This document shows, one piece after another, positions 6,184 through 13,565 of a DNA stretch of 37,671 nt. The notes under the pieces are model-generated. The model had not been told where the DNA came from. It saw only the letters and a program-made list of their open reading frames with translations, and searched no databases. Both the position numbers and the translations under genes were made by a program. How positions within the stretch are numbered: position 1 is the first letter of the stretch; each line of letters starts with the position of its first letter. Source of the stretch: an uncultured Oscillospiraceae bacterium (GTDB lineage Bacteria; Bacillota; Clostridia; Oscillospirales; Oscillospiraceae); NCBI GenBank assembly GCA_947624895.1, contig CANQMK010000008.1, positions 1-37,671 on the forward strand, in the 5' to 3' direction.

Positions 6184-8149
6184 CGGCCAGCAGCGCAGCG
6201 GAGTAGGACGCATAGTAGTTGGTGGCGGACCCGTCCGTGCCGACATAGCAGAAGTAATAACTGTGGCTGTAATAAGGGGAACGACACCACGCCCAGGCGG
6301 CGGTAGTGGTCGCGTTGTGCTTGTTGATCACCTTGGGGTTGCCGGCCTTGAAGTAGTCATACCATGCCTGCTGGGCCTGCTCGTTCTGGTTGGCGTAGGA
6401 CCGGGCGCCCTGAATTTCAAACTCCGACAGCAGCCACAGGTAGTCCGTGGTGGCCGTCACGGCCGCAGGAGTGTTGCTAGCGTTGCCGGTGTTGTCCGTG
6501 TACTTGGTGACGGACTTCATCACGGCCCGCAAGTCCTCCGGGAGGGCCGCCATAAGGGTGTTTGCCGTGGGCTTTGTGGGGGCCACGCCAGAGCCCAGGA
6601 TGGTGTTCCTCATGTGGGAATTGCTCCAGCCGCCGGCGTTGGTGTCGCTGGTGTTCATGGTGAAGGCGCCAGCGTCGGAGGTGTAGGAGTTGTAGTTGCC
6701 GTCGCAGAGGCCCACGAGCTTATCGGCGATCTTGCCGATGGCGAAGTGGATGCGGTTATTGCCCTCCTTGGCGGCATTGTGGTTGATGCCCAGGATGAAG
6801 GCGTCGATGGAGAGGCTGGTCAACTGCAAGTTGCCCACCTTGCCGTTCAGCACGATGGTCTTTTTGTCGCCGGCCTTCCAGTAGTTCCCGGCCTGGCCCG
6901 CGTCGGAGATCGTCTTGATGGTGGCCCAGGTGTTCTCGTTCAGGGTCTTGGACGCCATGGCAACCTCCACCTCGCACTTGACCGCTGCCGGGGCCAGGTG
7001 GTTCGTGCCGGCGGCCACGCTGACGGTGATGGTGGCGTGGCCGGTGGCCAGAGCCGTCACTGTGACGGTCTCGCCCTCCAGCTTCACGGAGGCGACGCCC
7101 TGGGCACCGGAGACAGCAGAGATCGCGCCGTTGCCCGCCCGGGTCACCTTGATGGTGCCGGTCTTATTGGAGGCCCCCAGGTTCATGGTCATGGGGTTAA
7201 TGGACAGGCTGCCCGGGGCCTTGCTGATAATCCACTGGACGGTCTTTTCCGTGGTCCCGCCGTCGTTCCATGCGTAGTTTGCCGTCGGCGTGAAGGTGGC
7301 CTGGTAGGTGTTGGCGTTCACGCCGTCCTTGGCCCCGCCGATGGTCAGCTGCTCCGCGTTGTAGTTTTTCCACTTGGGGGAGATCGTTTCGCCGGTATAG
7401 ATCAGGGTCCCGTCCTGGGAGGGCTCCGCGGTCAGGCGCTGACGGTAGATCGTCCAGTTGACAGTCCGCTGGGTGAAGGTCCCGTCCGGCCACTTGTAAT
7501 TGTCTTTGGGAGTGAAGGTGGCCTGATAGGTGTTGGCGTCCCGGCCGGTGGTCACCCCATCCATGTCGCATTTATCCGGGTCGTAGTTGGACCAGGTGGG
7601 TCCCTGATCTGTCCCGGAGTAGGTCGGGGCATTCGACTGGACTGGCACCTCGATAATGGCCCGGTCGATGATCCACTGGACGGTCTTGGGGTCCTTGCCT
7701 CCGCCTTCCCATTCGTATTGGCCCTTCGGGGTGAAGGTCGCGTCGTAGGTCCCGGCGTCCTTGGCCCGGGTGGTCCCCCCGATCTCTAACTGATCGCTGG
7801 AATAGTTGTTCCAGTAGGGTCCCTGCTCCTCGCCGTTGTAGGTCAGGGTGCCGGCCTGGGAGGGGATGGTGGAGATCGTGTTGACCACCGTATTGATGGT
7901 TTTAAGGGCGCTCGCGGCGTCCTCCTGCGCCTTTTTTACGTCGTCCAGCAGGACCTTCGCGGGGTATTTCTTCATGTGCTTGTCCTTGCCGTCGATGACC
8001 GGGAAGTAGTCATCTTCGGCGGGGCGGGCCTTCACGTCCGCTGAATCCTCGATGTTGCCCAGGCGGGTGACGGGCAGGTCGATGGTGTCCTCGCCTGCCT
8101 CCGTTTTACCTGCCAGGTAAACGTCCCTTTCGATTTTGGGGTCTGCCAT
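6170..8149 (-). CDS. DGR-diversified receptor-binding tail protein
   Basis: A 659-aa virion protein. Residues 1-95 are a charged/helical attachment part. About 96-165, 166-236 and 237-312 are three MBG-type beta repeats: each has a TY(N/S/T)G start, then GP.W.NY or a variant, then (G/N)TY.ATFTP, and ends with V.W.I.(R/K)A. About 313-395 is a bacterial Ig-like domain. About 400-659 is a DUF6273-like / C-type-lectin-fold domain, recognised by NENTWATIK, AFILGINHN, HMRNTILG, LMAALPEDLRAVM and EFEIQGARSYAN. The VR encodes residues 617-657; variable positions are 626, 628, 629, 631, 632, 635, 637, 643-646, 648 and 651. The fold displays them, so this is probably the tip that binds the host surface. 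Its ATG at 8149 follows AAGGAG. It ends 2-3 codons past VR, the usual target layout. Confidence 0.94.
   Translation of the reverse strand: MADPKIERDVYLAGKTEAGEDTIDLPVTRLGNIEDSADVKARPAEDDYFPVIDGKDKHMKKYPAKVLLDDVKKAQEDAASALKTINTVVNTISTIPSQAGTLTYNGEEQGPYWNNYSSDQLEIGGTTRAKDAGTYDATFTPKGQYEWEGGGKDPKTVQWIIDRAIIEVPVQSNAPTYSGTDQGPTWSNYDPDKCDMDGVTTGRDANTYQATFTPKDNYKWPDGTFTQRTVNWTIYRQRLTAEPSQDGTLIYTGETISPKWKNYNAEQLTIGGAKDGVNANTYQATFTPTANYAWNDGGTTEKTVQWIISKAPGSLSINPMTMNLGASNKTGTIKVTRAGNGAISAVSGAQGVASVKLEGETVTVTALATGHATITVSVAAGTNHLAPAAVKCEVEVAMASKTLNENTWATIKTISDAGQAGNYWKAGDKKTIVLNGKVGNLQLTSLSIDAFILGINHNAAKEGNNRIHFAIGKIADKLVGLCDGNYNSYTSDAGAFTMNTSDTNAGGWSNSHMRNTILGSGVAPTKPTANTLMAALPEDLRAVMKSVTKYTDNTGNASNTPAAVTATTDYLWLLSEFEIQGARSYANQNEQAQQAWYDYFKAGNPKVINKHNATTTAAWAWCRSPYYSHSYYFCYVGTDGSATNYYASYSAALLAGFAA
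6179..6302 (-). repeat. DGR variable repeat (VR)
   Basis: The target copy of TR, inside the 3' end of the tail gene. Gap-free alignment with 5360-5483 gives 16 differences by my count. In every one the coding-strand TR base is A; no difference falls on G, C or T of TR. Twelve of 13 AAY codons have changed (Asn to Tyr six times... see findings for the list), while the framework words AWAWCRSP, TDGSA and LLAGF are kept. The gene-sense 3' end is the adenine-free GCGCTGCTGGCCGG. Confidence 0.97.
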
Positions 8150-8215
8150 AGGGTTCTCCTTTCGTATCAGATAGAATAGGGCCCGCGGGGGATGTCCTGC
8201 GGGCGCCGGGGTCGC

Positions 8216-8899
8216 TTATTTGGTCTTGGTGCTGCTGACCTTCTTGGCCTTCCGGGTGGTCTTGGTGGAGGCGGTGGGGACCGCTGCCACCGGGACAGCA
8301 TTCAGGGCCGCTATCGCCGCGGCCTCATAGCTGGGGGCGTCCTCGCTGCGGGGCCGGGAAGCTATGACGTGCCGGGCCGCGTCGTGGGCGGTCAGGTCCT
8401 CGTTGTGTTCCTCGATCATCTGGCGGACCTGGGCGGCGCTGACCATGGCCTCGGGGTCGATGGTAGCGGTCACCTTTTCCACCGCGCCTACGGCAGCTAT
8501 GATGTCGAAGGTCGCCAGCTTTCCCACGATGGCGCTGGAGGGCCTTATCCACTCGGGCTCGTTTTCCAGGACCATGTAGGTGTAGGGCACCTCGCCCTCG
8601 TCCGGGTCCTGGGCGTACAGCATGATGCCGGTGCAGTAGAAGCCCTCGGACACGTCGGCGCTGTTCACCTGGATAGTGACCTGGCACTCGCCGTCCACCG
8701 GGACGGTGATGGCGGTGATCTTCGCGTCCATGACGTACTCCGCAGGTTCCGTCATGGTCCGGGGCGTCTGCTCCTCGGGGATGGTGCCCTTGCCCAGGGC
8801 GGCCCGGATGTAGTTCATCGTGCCGCGCCCGGCCAGCACCTTCGCTATGAGGGCGACGCCGGTTTCAGTGTCATAACAGCCGTCTTGATACTTTGCCAT
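8216..8899 (-). CDS. Tail fibre / collar-type protein
   Basis: A 227-aa protein. The N-terminus (MAKYQDGCYDTETGVALIAKVLAGRGTMNY, in parts) and the sequence that follows resemble the first domain of phage tail fibres or tail collar proteins that attach to the baseplate. It continues with beta-rich sequence (about 55-130, with GFYCTGIMLYAQDPDEGE), a helical stretch about 150-190 and a Lys/Thr/Ala-rich C-terminus (about 200-227) that is probably disordered. It lies between the wedge/tail protein I gene and the diversified receptor-binding gene, so it is probably an adaptor or fibre base. ATG 8899 follows AGGAGG. About 66 bp separate it from the next gene, with only an imperfect hairpin (8181-8204). 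Confidence 0.75.
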   Translation of the reverse strand: MAKYQDGCYDTETGVALIAKVLAGRGTMNYIRAALGKGTIPEEQTPRTMTEPAEYVMDAKITAITVPVDGECQVTIQVNSADVSEGFYCTGIMLYAQDPDEGEVPYTYMVLENEPEWIRPSSAIVGKLATFDIIAAVGAVEKVTATIDPEAMVSAAQVRQMIEEHNEDLTAHDAARHVIASRPRSEDAPSYEAAAIAALNAVPVAAVPTASTKTTRKAKKVSSTKTK

Positions 8900-8902
8900 A
8901 GG

Positions 8903-9598
8903 TTATCCTCCTTCGATCACTCTTTTGGCTGATACGCGGGTGAAGTAGTACATACCGCCGGCGGATTGCTGCGTCCCCCGGATGGTAACTTCATTGTCGG
9001 GCATGGCGCCCCGGTCCTCCGTGCCCACGTAGCCCCCCAGGCTGATGATCACCGGGAGCTCGTGGCTGCGGTAGGTCCGCAGATAGAGCCGCAGGCCCAC
9101 GCCCGCCACCATCGTCCGCTTGATGGCGTTGGCGATCTGCTCGATGATGGCGACGCGCTCCTCGTCGAGAAGGCTTTGGTCCACGTAGATCGCCTTCTTG
9201 GCCGGGAACACGTCCAGCAGCAGCACGTCGGAGAGCTGCACGCCCAGCAGCTCCGCCGCGGTGTTGAGGACCGTTTCATCGTCACCGCCGGATAGCTGGG
9301 CGATCATCTTGACCCTGATAAAGATGCGGTACACGGCGTCACTGGCGCCGCCGCGCTCCACGCCGAAGTTGGCGCCATAGCGGTCCAGGACCCGGCCCTC
9401 GGCGTAGTCAAGATCATCCCACAGCTTCACGAGCTGGGCGTTCTCGTGGACATCCTCCATGCCGTCGGCCAGCAGCTTGAACAGGCGGCCGATGTTCGTT
9501 TCTGCGGGCCGGTCCTTGCGGGCGTTGAACAGGTCCCGCCGGTTGTAGGCGCTGGTAAGCATATCCAGCATGGAGGCCCAAAAGCCGTATTTACTCAC
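8903..9598 (-). CDS. Baseplate wedge / tail protein I-like (XkdU-type)
   Basis: A 231-aa baseplate protein, placed between the J-like protein and the fibre, as XkdU/gpI proteins are. The N-terminal 90 residues (ADGMEDVHENAQLVKLWDDLDYA, then VLDRYGANFG) match the usual start of this group, in which a helix bundle is followed by D-x-Y-G-x-x-(F/V)G. The middle (about 110-165) holds LLDVFPAKKAIYVD and a repeat of IEQIANAIK type. The remainder is beta-rich. It should link the wedge ring to the fibre. It uses GTG 9598, overlapping the stop of the previous gene at 9591-9593. Confidence 0.82.
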   Translation of the reverse strand: MSKYGFWASMLDMLTSAYNRRDLFNARKDRPAETNIGRLFKLLADGMEDVHENAQLVKLWDDLDYAEGRVLDRYGANFGVERGGASDAVYRIFIRVKMIAQLSGGDDETVLNTAAELLGVQLSDVLLLDVFPAKKAIYVDQSLLDEERVAIIEQIANAIKRTMVAGVGLRLYLRTYRSHELPVIISLGGYVGTEDRGAMPDNEVTIRGTQQSAGGMYYFTRVSAKRVIEGG

Positions 9599-10778
9599 CG
9601 AAGCTCACCTGCCGTTCAGAGGTGACGACCTTGCTGCGGCTCGTTACCTCGATGTTCTCCTGCTTGAGGTCGTCCGGGTCCGTGCCGATGAAGATGTCGA
9701 AGTCCAGGACCCCGGGGACGGTATAGAGGACCGCCGGGAGCTGCTGGTGGTACAGCGTTTCGCCCACGCCCACGCCGCCGTCCTCCTGGCTGCCGATGTA
9801 GGCGACGACGGCCGCCTTGATCAGGTCCCGGCCGTTCATGGGGAAGGCGCCGTCGGTAACAAGGTTGTCGATGCGGACATAGACCTGGACCGCCTGGGGC
9901 CGGTTGAAGCGGATGTTTTTGGTGTTCCCGCTGCCGGTCATCACCGGGACGTTGACCTCGCCGAAGGTCTGGATGCCGGCGCCCAGCTTGGCATAGATCA
10001 CGTTGGCAATATCGCTGTCCAGCCCGCCATAGGCCACGGCCTCGATGCTATGAGGCGGGAGGCCGAACTCGTCCACCTCGTCGGTGTCGTTTTCAAAGAC
10101 CTTCGCCTCCAGGATTCCCGGAACGTCCTGCAGCAGGGCGCCCCGGATGGCGTCCGCGTTGACGCCCCCGGCCTTATCTACAGAGGCGTAATAGCGGTCC
10201 CGGAACTCCTCGTCGGTCTCGCGCTCCCGGCCGCCAGTGAAGGCTTTCTCGTTGGTCACGCTGGTAATGCCCGCCACGGCGCCGGGGTTGGTGATCGTGG
10301 TCACGGTGCCCTCTGGCACGTTGCCGTCCGGGCCGGTCTCGGTGCAGCGGACCGGGACCAGGGCGGTGCCGTCCCCGCCGATGGTCGTGTCCTCCACGGC
10401 GAAGAATTGGACGCCGGCGGCGGTCTCTGCCAGCCAGCCCTCCGGGATGACCGTGCCCTCCGGCCCGGTCACCTTGAGGTAGCCGGTGGCCTTTTGGGCC
10501 GGGAGGATTCGCAGGCCGATGGCCCGCCCCAGGTTCAGCAGGGACGCGCCCACGGCCGTGTCCACGAAGCGGCTGTTATACACGTCCTCCAGGATGGAAA
10601 ACAGGATGTTCAGCATCCAGGCGAAGATGCGAAGGAACAGCCCCAGGGGGCTACGCACGGACAGATTTACCGTGGACCCGAACAGCTCCCGCGCCTTGTA
10701 CTCCAGCGCGTCCAGCAGCTCGGTATATATGGGCCGTCTAAAGCCCAAGCTCGTCAGGCCCCACCCGTAATCAGACAT
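9591..10778 (-). CDS. Baseplate J-like protein (XkdT-type)
   Basis: A 395-aa baseplate wedge protein of the J / gp47 / XkdT family. Recognisable features are the N-terminal helix region with LDALEYKARELFGS, the VDTAVGASLLNLGRAIGLR segment with APRXXAT-like continuation (KATGYLKVTG), the family hallmark TGGRERETDEEFRDR (about 207-221) and AIVAxI-type C-terminal sequence. Its role is to build the wedge ring around the hub. It starts at ATG 10778, an 8-bp overlap with the gp25-like gene (10771). It belongs to the standard order hub-spike-gp25-J-I. Confidence 0.92.
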   Translation of the reverse strand: MSDYGWGLTSLGFRRPIYTELLDALEYKARELFGSTVNLSVRSPLGLFLRIFAWMLNILFSILEDVYNSRFVDTAVGASLLNLGRAIGLRILPAQKATGYLKVTGPEGTVIPEGWLAETAAGVQFFAVEDTTIGGDGTALVPVRCTETGPDGNVPEGTVTTITNPGAVAGITSVTNEKAFTGGRERETDEEFRDRYYASVDKAGGVNADAIRGALLQDVPGILEAKVFENDTDEVDEFGLPPHSIEAVAYGGLDSDIANVIYAKLGAGIQTFGEVNVPVMTGSGNTKNIRFNRPQAVQVYVRIDNLVTDGAFPMNGRDLIKAAVVAYIGSQEDGGVGVGETLYHQQLPAVLYTVPGVLDFDIFIGTDPDDLKQENIEVTSRSKVVTSERQVSFGE

Positions 10779-11145
10779 CGGTATTTACCTCCACTCTGAC
10801 GGTCGAACCGTCATATAATTTGCCGGAGAAATCGGCGGCCAGCGTGCGGCCCTCGGTCTGGACGTCCAGCTTCTCGATCTCCTGGACGTAGGGCTCTTGG
10901 AAGATGGAGCGACGGAGAACGTCGTCGGCCTCGTCCACCGCCCGGTTGGGGTGGAGCCCTGCGACACGCTCCCACTCGGTCCCGTGGGCCGGGACCAGAT
11001 CAAACTCGCCCTTCCAGGCCAGTAGGTTGTTGCGGATGTTCTGCGCTATGGCCTCGCCGTCCTCCAGCGTTTCCATGATGCCGTCGTCATCGAAACAGAG
11101 GTCGCGGGTCCTAGCGTCGATCTTCAAAACGGTTATGTCTGCCAT
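10771..11145 (-). CDS. gp25/XkdS-like baseplate protein (DUF2634-type)
   Basis: A 124-aa protein. The early (L/F)xFDxDG segment, EAIAQNIRNNLLAWKGEFDLVPAHGTEW and C-terminal beta strands are typical of XkdS / gpW-gp25 lysozyme-fold-derived baseplate wedge proteins, which have lost enzyme activity and start sheath assembly. It sits between the spike and J-like genes, as in PBSX-type phages. ATG 11145 follows AGGAGG. Confidence 0.85.
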   Translation of the reverse strand: MADITVLKIDARTRDLCFDDDGIMETLEDGEAIAQNIRNNLLAWKGEFDLVPAHGTEWERVAGLHPNRAVDEADDVLRRSIFQEPYVQEIEKLDVQTEGRTLAADFSGKLYDGSTVRVEVNTDV

Positions 11146-11156
11146 GGCCCCCTCCT

Positions 11157-11723
11157 TTAGTGCGGCCCGGAGGTCTCCCCGTCCGGGGCGGTATGCGTAT
11201 GCCCGGAGAGGCTGACGCCTCCGGCGGTGACATCCCCAGTGACGGTCAAAGAGCCGTTGACGGTGATGCCTGATTTTGATATGGCGATATAGGCGCCCCC
11301 CTCGGCCCCCAGGACCATGGCGTCCTTGGGGAAGCCCTGGACGGGCTTGCTGGCCGGGGCGAAGGCGCCGATGAAGATCGCGTCCTCTTGGCTATGGTTC
11401 CGCTCGGTGTTGGGCTGGCTCTCCTGGCCCGCCTCGGCTATGCGGTCGATGTCGTGGTCCATGAAGATGACCACGCCCACGTCCCCCGCGGAGTAGCACG
11501 GCCGTATTACCAGTCCAGAGCCCCGTATCAGGGCCACAGGGACGCGCAGCAGCGGGGGCGGGGTTCTATATACTCCGCCGCTCAAAGCTCGGGAGAGGGG
11601 CTGTAGGTCCACCGTCAGGCGGTCCGGGTCGAAGCTCTCCACCCGGCACAGGGCGCCCACATGAACGTCGCTTTGCAGCTCCCGGTTTTCCTGGTTCTCG
11701 ACATTGTACCCAAGCAGGCTCAT
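11157..11723 (-). CDS. Baseplate spike protein (Gp138-N / gpV-type)
   Basis: A 188-aa central spike. Residues 20-115 form an OB-like domain (ALCRVESFDPDRLTVDLQPL, then VVIFMDHDIDRI) like Gp138 N-terminal domains. About 125-170 is a beta-helix-like stretch (AYIAISKSGITVNGSLTVTGDVTAGGVSLSG). The end is HTHTAPDGETSGPH; the HxH resembles metal-binding tips of membrane-piercing spikes. It sits on the hub and pierces the envelope upon contraction. The start at ATG 11723 lies inside the hub gene by 4 bp (ATGA type); the frame stays open upstream but there is no separate start signal there. Confidence 0.85.
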   Translation of the reverse strand: MSLLGYNVENQENRELQSDVHVGALCRVESFDPDRLTVDLQPLSRALSGGVYRTPPPLLRVPVALIRGSGLVIRPCYSAGDVGVVIFMDHDIDRIAEAGQESQPNTERNHSQEDAIFIGAFAPASKPVQGFPKDAMVLGAEGGAYIAISKSGITVNGSLTVTGDVTAGGVSLSGHTHTAPDGETSGPH

Positions 11724-12562
11724 ATCGGCTTCACCTCGATCTCTGTTATCCACTCGCCGGAGGGGCTGCCAGAGTGCCGGCCGCCCTTGACAAGGAAATT
11801 CCCGTTGAGGGTCTGGCTGGTGATCTTGATCACGTCCCCAGGGCCGATGTGGTAATTCAGCAGGCACTTCCGGGTGTAGGTGATCGGCTCGCCGTTCTCG
11901 TCATATTTGATGGTGGTCTGATTGGTGACGGGCTCGGTGTCCTCGCGCTCGTCTGTCGTTTTCAGCAGCCCCGTGTCCCCGGACAGGTGGTAGCCCATGT
12001 TCTGGCCCGTGTTGGGGTCGTTGATGATGACGATGCCGTTCTTGATCAGGAACCGGCTCTTGCAGTCGGAGGTGGCGATCTCGGTCACGATCTTCTTGAC
12101 CTTCCCGGCGCACACCTTCCCCCGGGTGTAAATCTTATCGGTGACGGGCTCGAAAGTGCCCACCTCCACGCCGAAGATGTTAAGCAGGTCTTTCAGGACC
12201 ACGCTGGCCTTGCTCCCGGCCACGTAGGTCTTGTTGACCTCCTTGCCCAGCCACTCCTCCAGCGCCTCGGCGGCCGTGATGGTCGTTATCCACTCGGTGC
12301 CGTCCTGGCGGCTGGCGCACCGGGAGACCTTGCCCACGAAGATGCAGCCCACGTCGTCCTCGTAGCCCGCGTTGAGGATGACCACCATGCCCTTCTTGAT
12401 CTCGCTGCGGGTGGTCTTGGACAGGTTGTGGGCCACGATGGTCGCGGTTTTCAGCTCCTCGCTGTCCTCGAAGGGGACCTCGAAGGTGAAGAACAGGTCG
12501 GATAGTTTGTACCGCCGTGTCCCGATCTGCAGGGTGGCGGCTCGCTTCCAAAATTCCATCAT
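11720..12562 (-). CDS. Baseplate hub protein (XkdQ / gp27-like)
   Basis: A 280-aa protein of the late control D / XkdQ type. Residues 5-90 form a beta barrel (LFFTFEVPFEDSEELKTATIVAHNL), 95-160 contain TITAAEALEEWLGKEVNKTY, 160-230 the second barrel part, and about 235-280 the ending LNGNFLVKGGRHSGSPSGEWITEIEVKPI-type sequence common to this family. It forms the trimeric hub that carries the spike. The start ATG 12562 overlaps the stop of the plug gene (12559-12561) as ATGATGG, giving Met-Met. The next gene overlaps by 4 bp. Confidence 0.87.
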   Translation of the reverse strand: MMEFWKRAATLQIGTRRYKLSDLFFTFEVPFEDSEELKTATIVAHNLSKTTRSEIKKGMVVILNAGYEDDVGCIFVGKVSRCASRQDGTEWITTITAAEALEEWLGKEVNKTYVAGSKASVVLKDLLNIFGVEVGTFEPVTDKIYTRGKVCAGKVKKIVTEIATSDCKSRFLIKNGIVIINDPNTGQNMGYHLSGDTGLLKTTDEREDTEPVTNQTTIKYDENGEPITYTRKCLLNYHIGPGDVIKITSQTLNGNFLVKGGRHSGSPSGEWITEIEVKPI

Positions 12563-12927
12563 GCACTCCTCTCGAATAGGTAGAGCTGCACCAGCTTCCC
12601 GAAGTTGTCCCAGGTGATCTCGCTGATGTCGTCCCCGGTCAGACACAGGGGAATGATGACGGGGAGGGGGAAGCGGTCGTCCTCCACGCTATTGAACAGG
12701 GGCCGGCCGTAGCGGATGATGTCCCCGAAAACAAGCTGCTCGCCGGTGGCCGTGATGGACAGGTCCGCTGTGAAAAAACCGCCCTGATCGTTATACTTGA
12801 TGCAGAACGTGAAGGTCCTATCGTCCAGCTTCACGGAGAACGTGTAGGGGACCTGGGCGGTGTCGATCTCGATGTAGCTGACCTCCGTGCCCAGGTCGAT
12901 CAGTTTCAGCCCTTGCATTTCGTCCAT
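12559..12927 (-). CDS. Baseplate plug-like protein
   Basis: A 122-aa, beta-rich protein matching the phage baseplate plug family by its layout: a short N-terminus, then Y-x-(I/V)-x-(I/L)D followed by QVPYTFSVKLDDRTFTF, LVFGDIIRYGRPLF, and a C-terminal DISEITWDNFGKLVQLYLFE. It probably plugs the tube at the baseplate or joins the hub to the tube. It lies between the Dit-like and hub genes and overlaps the hub gene by 4 bp. ATG 12927; GGAGG upstream. Confidence 0.78.
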   Translation of the reverse strand: MDEMQGLKLIDLGTEVSYIEIDTAQVPYTFSVKLDDRTFTFCIKYNDQGGFFTADLSITATGEQLVFGDIIRYGRPLFNSVEDDRFPLPVIIPLCLTGDDISEITWDNFGKLVQLYLFERSA

Positions 12928-12939
12928 ATACGCCCCTCC

Positions 12940-13554
12940 TCACGCCGCGCTGTACGCGGATGTCTTGCGGGTGCTGGGCCCGCTGCTCTTGGATTTGCCG
13001 TTGTAGCTATTGACGTACTTGGCATAAGCGGAGGAGCTGATCGCGGAGTTGACCGTGGACTTGGTGCCGCCGGAGGACGTGGACTTGGTCTGGCTGGAGC
13101 TGCTGGACTTGGAGATCCCGCCACCTCCGCCGGTTGCCTTGTCCTGGGTGCTCATGAGCTGGGCCCCCGTGGCGACGTACTCGGACGACGCGATATTGAC
13201 CACCTGCATCTGCAGGGTGAACGCCTCGCCGTCCTTGTTATCCGCCTTGCTGTCGGCCTTGTAGTTTGTGATCACACAGCTGGATATGCGGTTCTTGCCC
13301 ACGTATTCCAGCAGGTCTTTCTCCTGCCACATACGGCGGAGGACGGCCGCTTGGTCGTCCCCGCCGATGAAGATGCCGGAAATGGTGAATTTGATGGGGT
13401 CCGCCACCACATGGTCCGTGATGTTGGCGCCCTGCTCCACCGGGTTCGATGTCACCTTGCTGGAGCGCTGGACGCTCTCGGTGACGACAACGCCGGTGGT
13501 CTTGGGGTCCAGGCGGACGGTGCCGCACTTTTCCCCGGTCAGCGTATAAGCCAT
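12940..13554 (-). CDS. Dit-like baseplate / tail protein with Ser/Thr-rich tail
   Basis: A 204-aa protein. The N-terminal ~125 residues contain VVTESVQRSSKVTSNPVEQGANITDHVV, and later GEAFTLQMQVVNI. This is the pattern of the Dit-like / Mu gp43-type N-terminal domain that joins tail tube and baseplate. The C-terminal 75 residues are low-complexity: a run of five Gly near 139, then Ser/Thr/Lys-rich repeats. They are probably flexible. It lies directly after the tape measure gene, as expected for a tube-end protein. ATG 13554, preceded by AGGAGG. Confidence 0.75.
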   Translation of the reverse strand: MAYTLTGEKCGTVRLDPKTTGVVVTESVQRSSKVTSNPVEQGANITDHVVADPIKFTISGIFIGGDDQAAVLRRMWQEKDLLEYVGKNRISSCVITNYKADSKADNKDGEAFTLQMQVVNIASSEYVATGAQLMSTQDKATGGGGGISKSSSSSQTKSTSSGGTKSTVNSAISSSAYAKYVNSYNGKSKSSGPSTRKTSAYSAA

Positions 13555-13565
13555 GGCGGTCCTCC

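Noticed and set aside
6152..7789. 545-codon plus-strand open frame opposite the DGR target gene
   Set aside because: Same reason; its product is Gly/Val/Asp/His low-complexity and the minus-strand gene is clearly real.
6860..7865. Repeats in the DGR target gene as a CRISPR or direct-repeat array
   Set aside because: The repeated units are about 70-residue protein domains of MBG/Ig type with divergent DNA, not short identical repeats with spacers.
8181..8204. Hairpin between fibre gene and DGR target gene as terminator
   Set aside because: Only six outer pairs with a mismatch and no T-run in the transcript sense.
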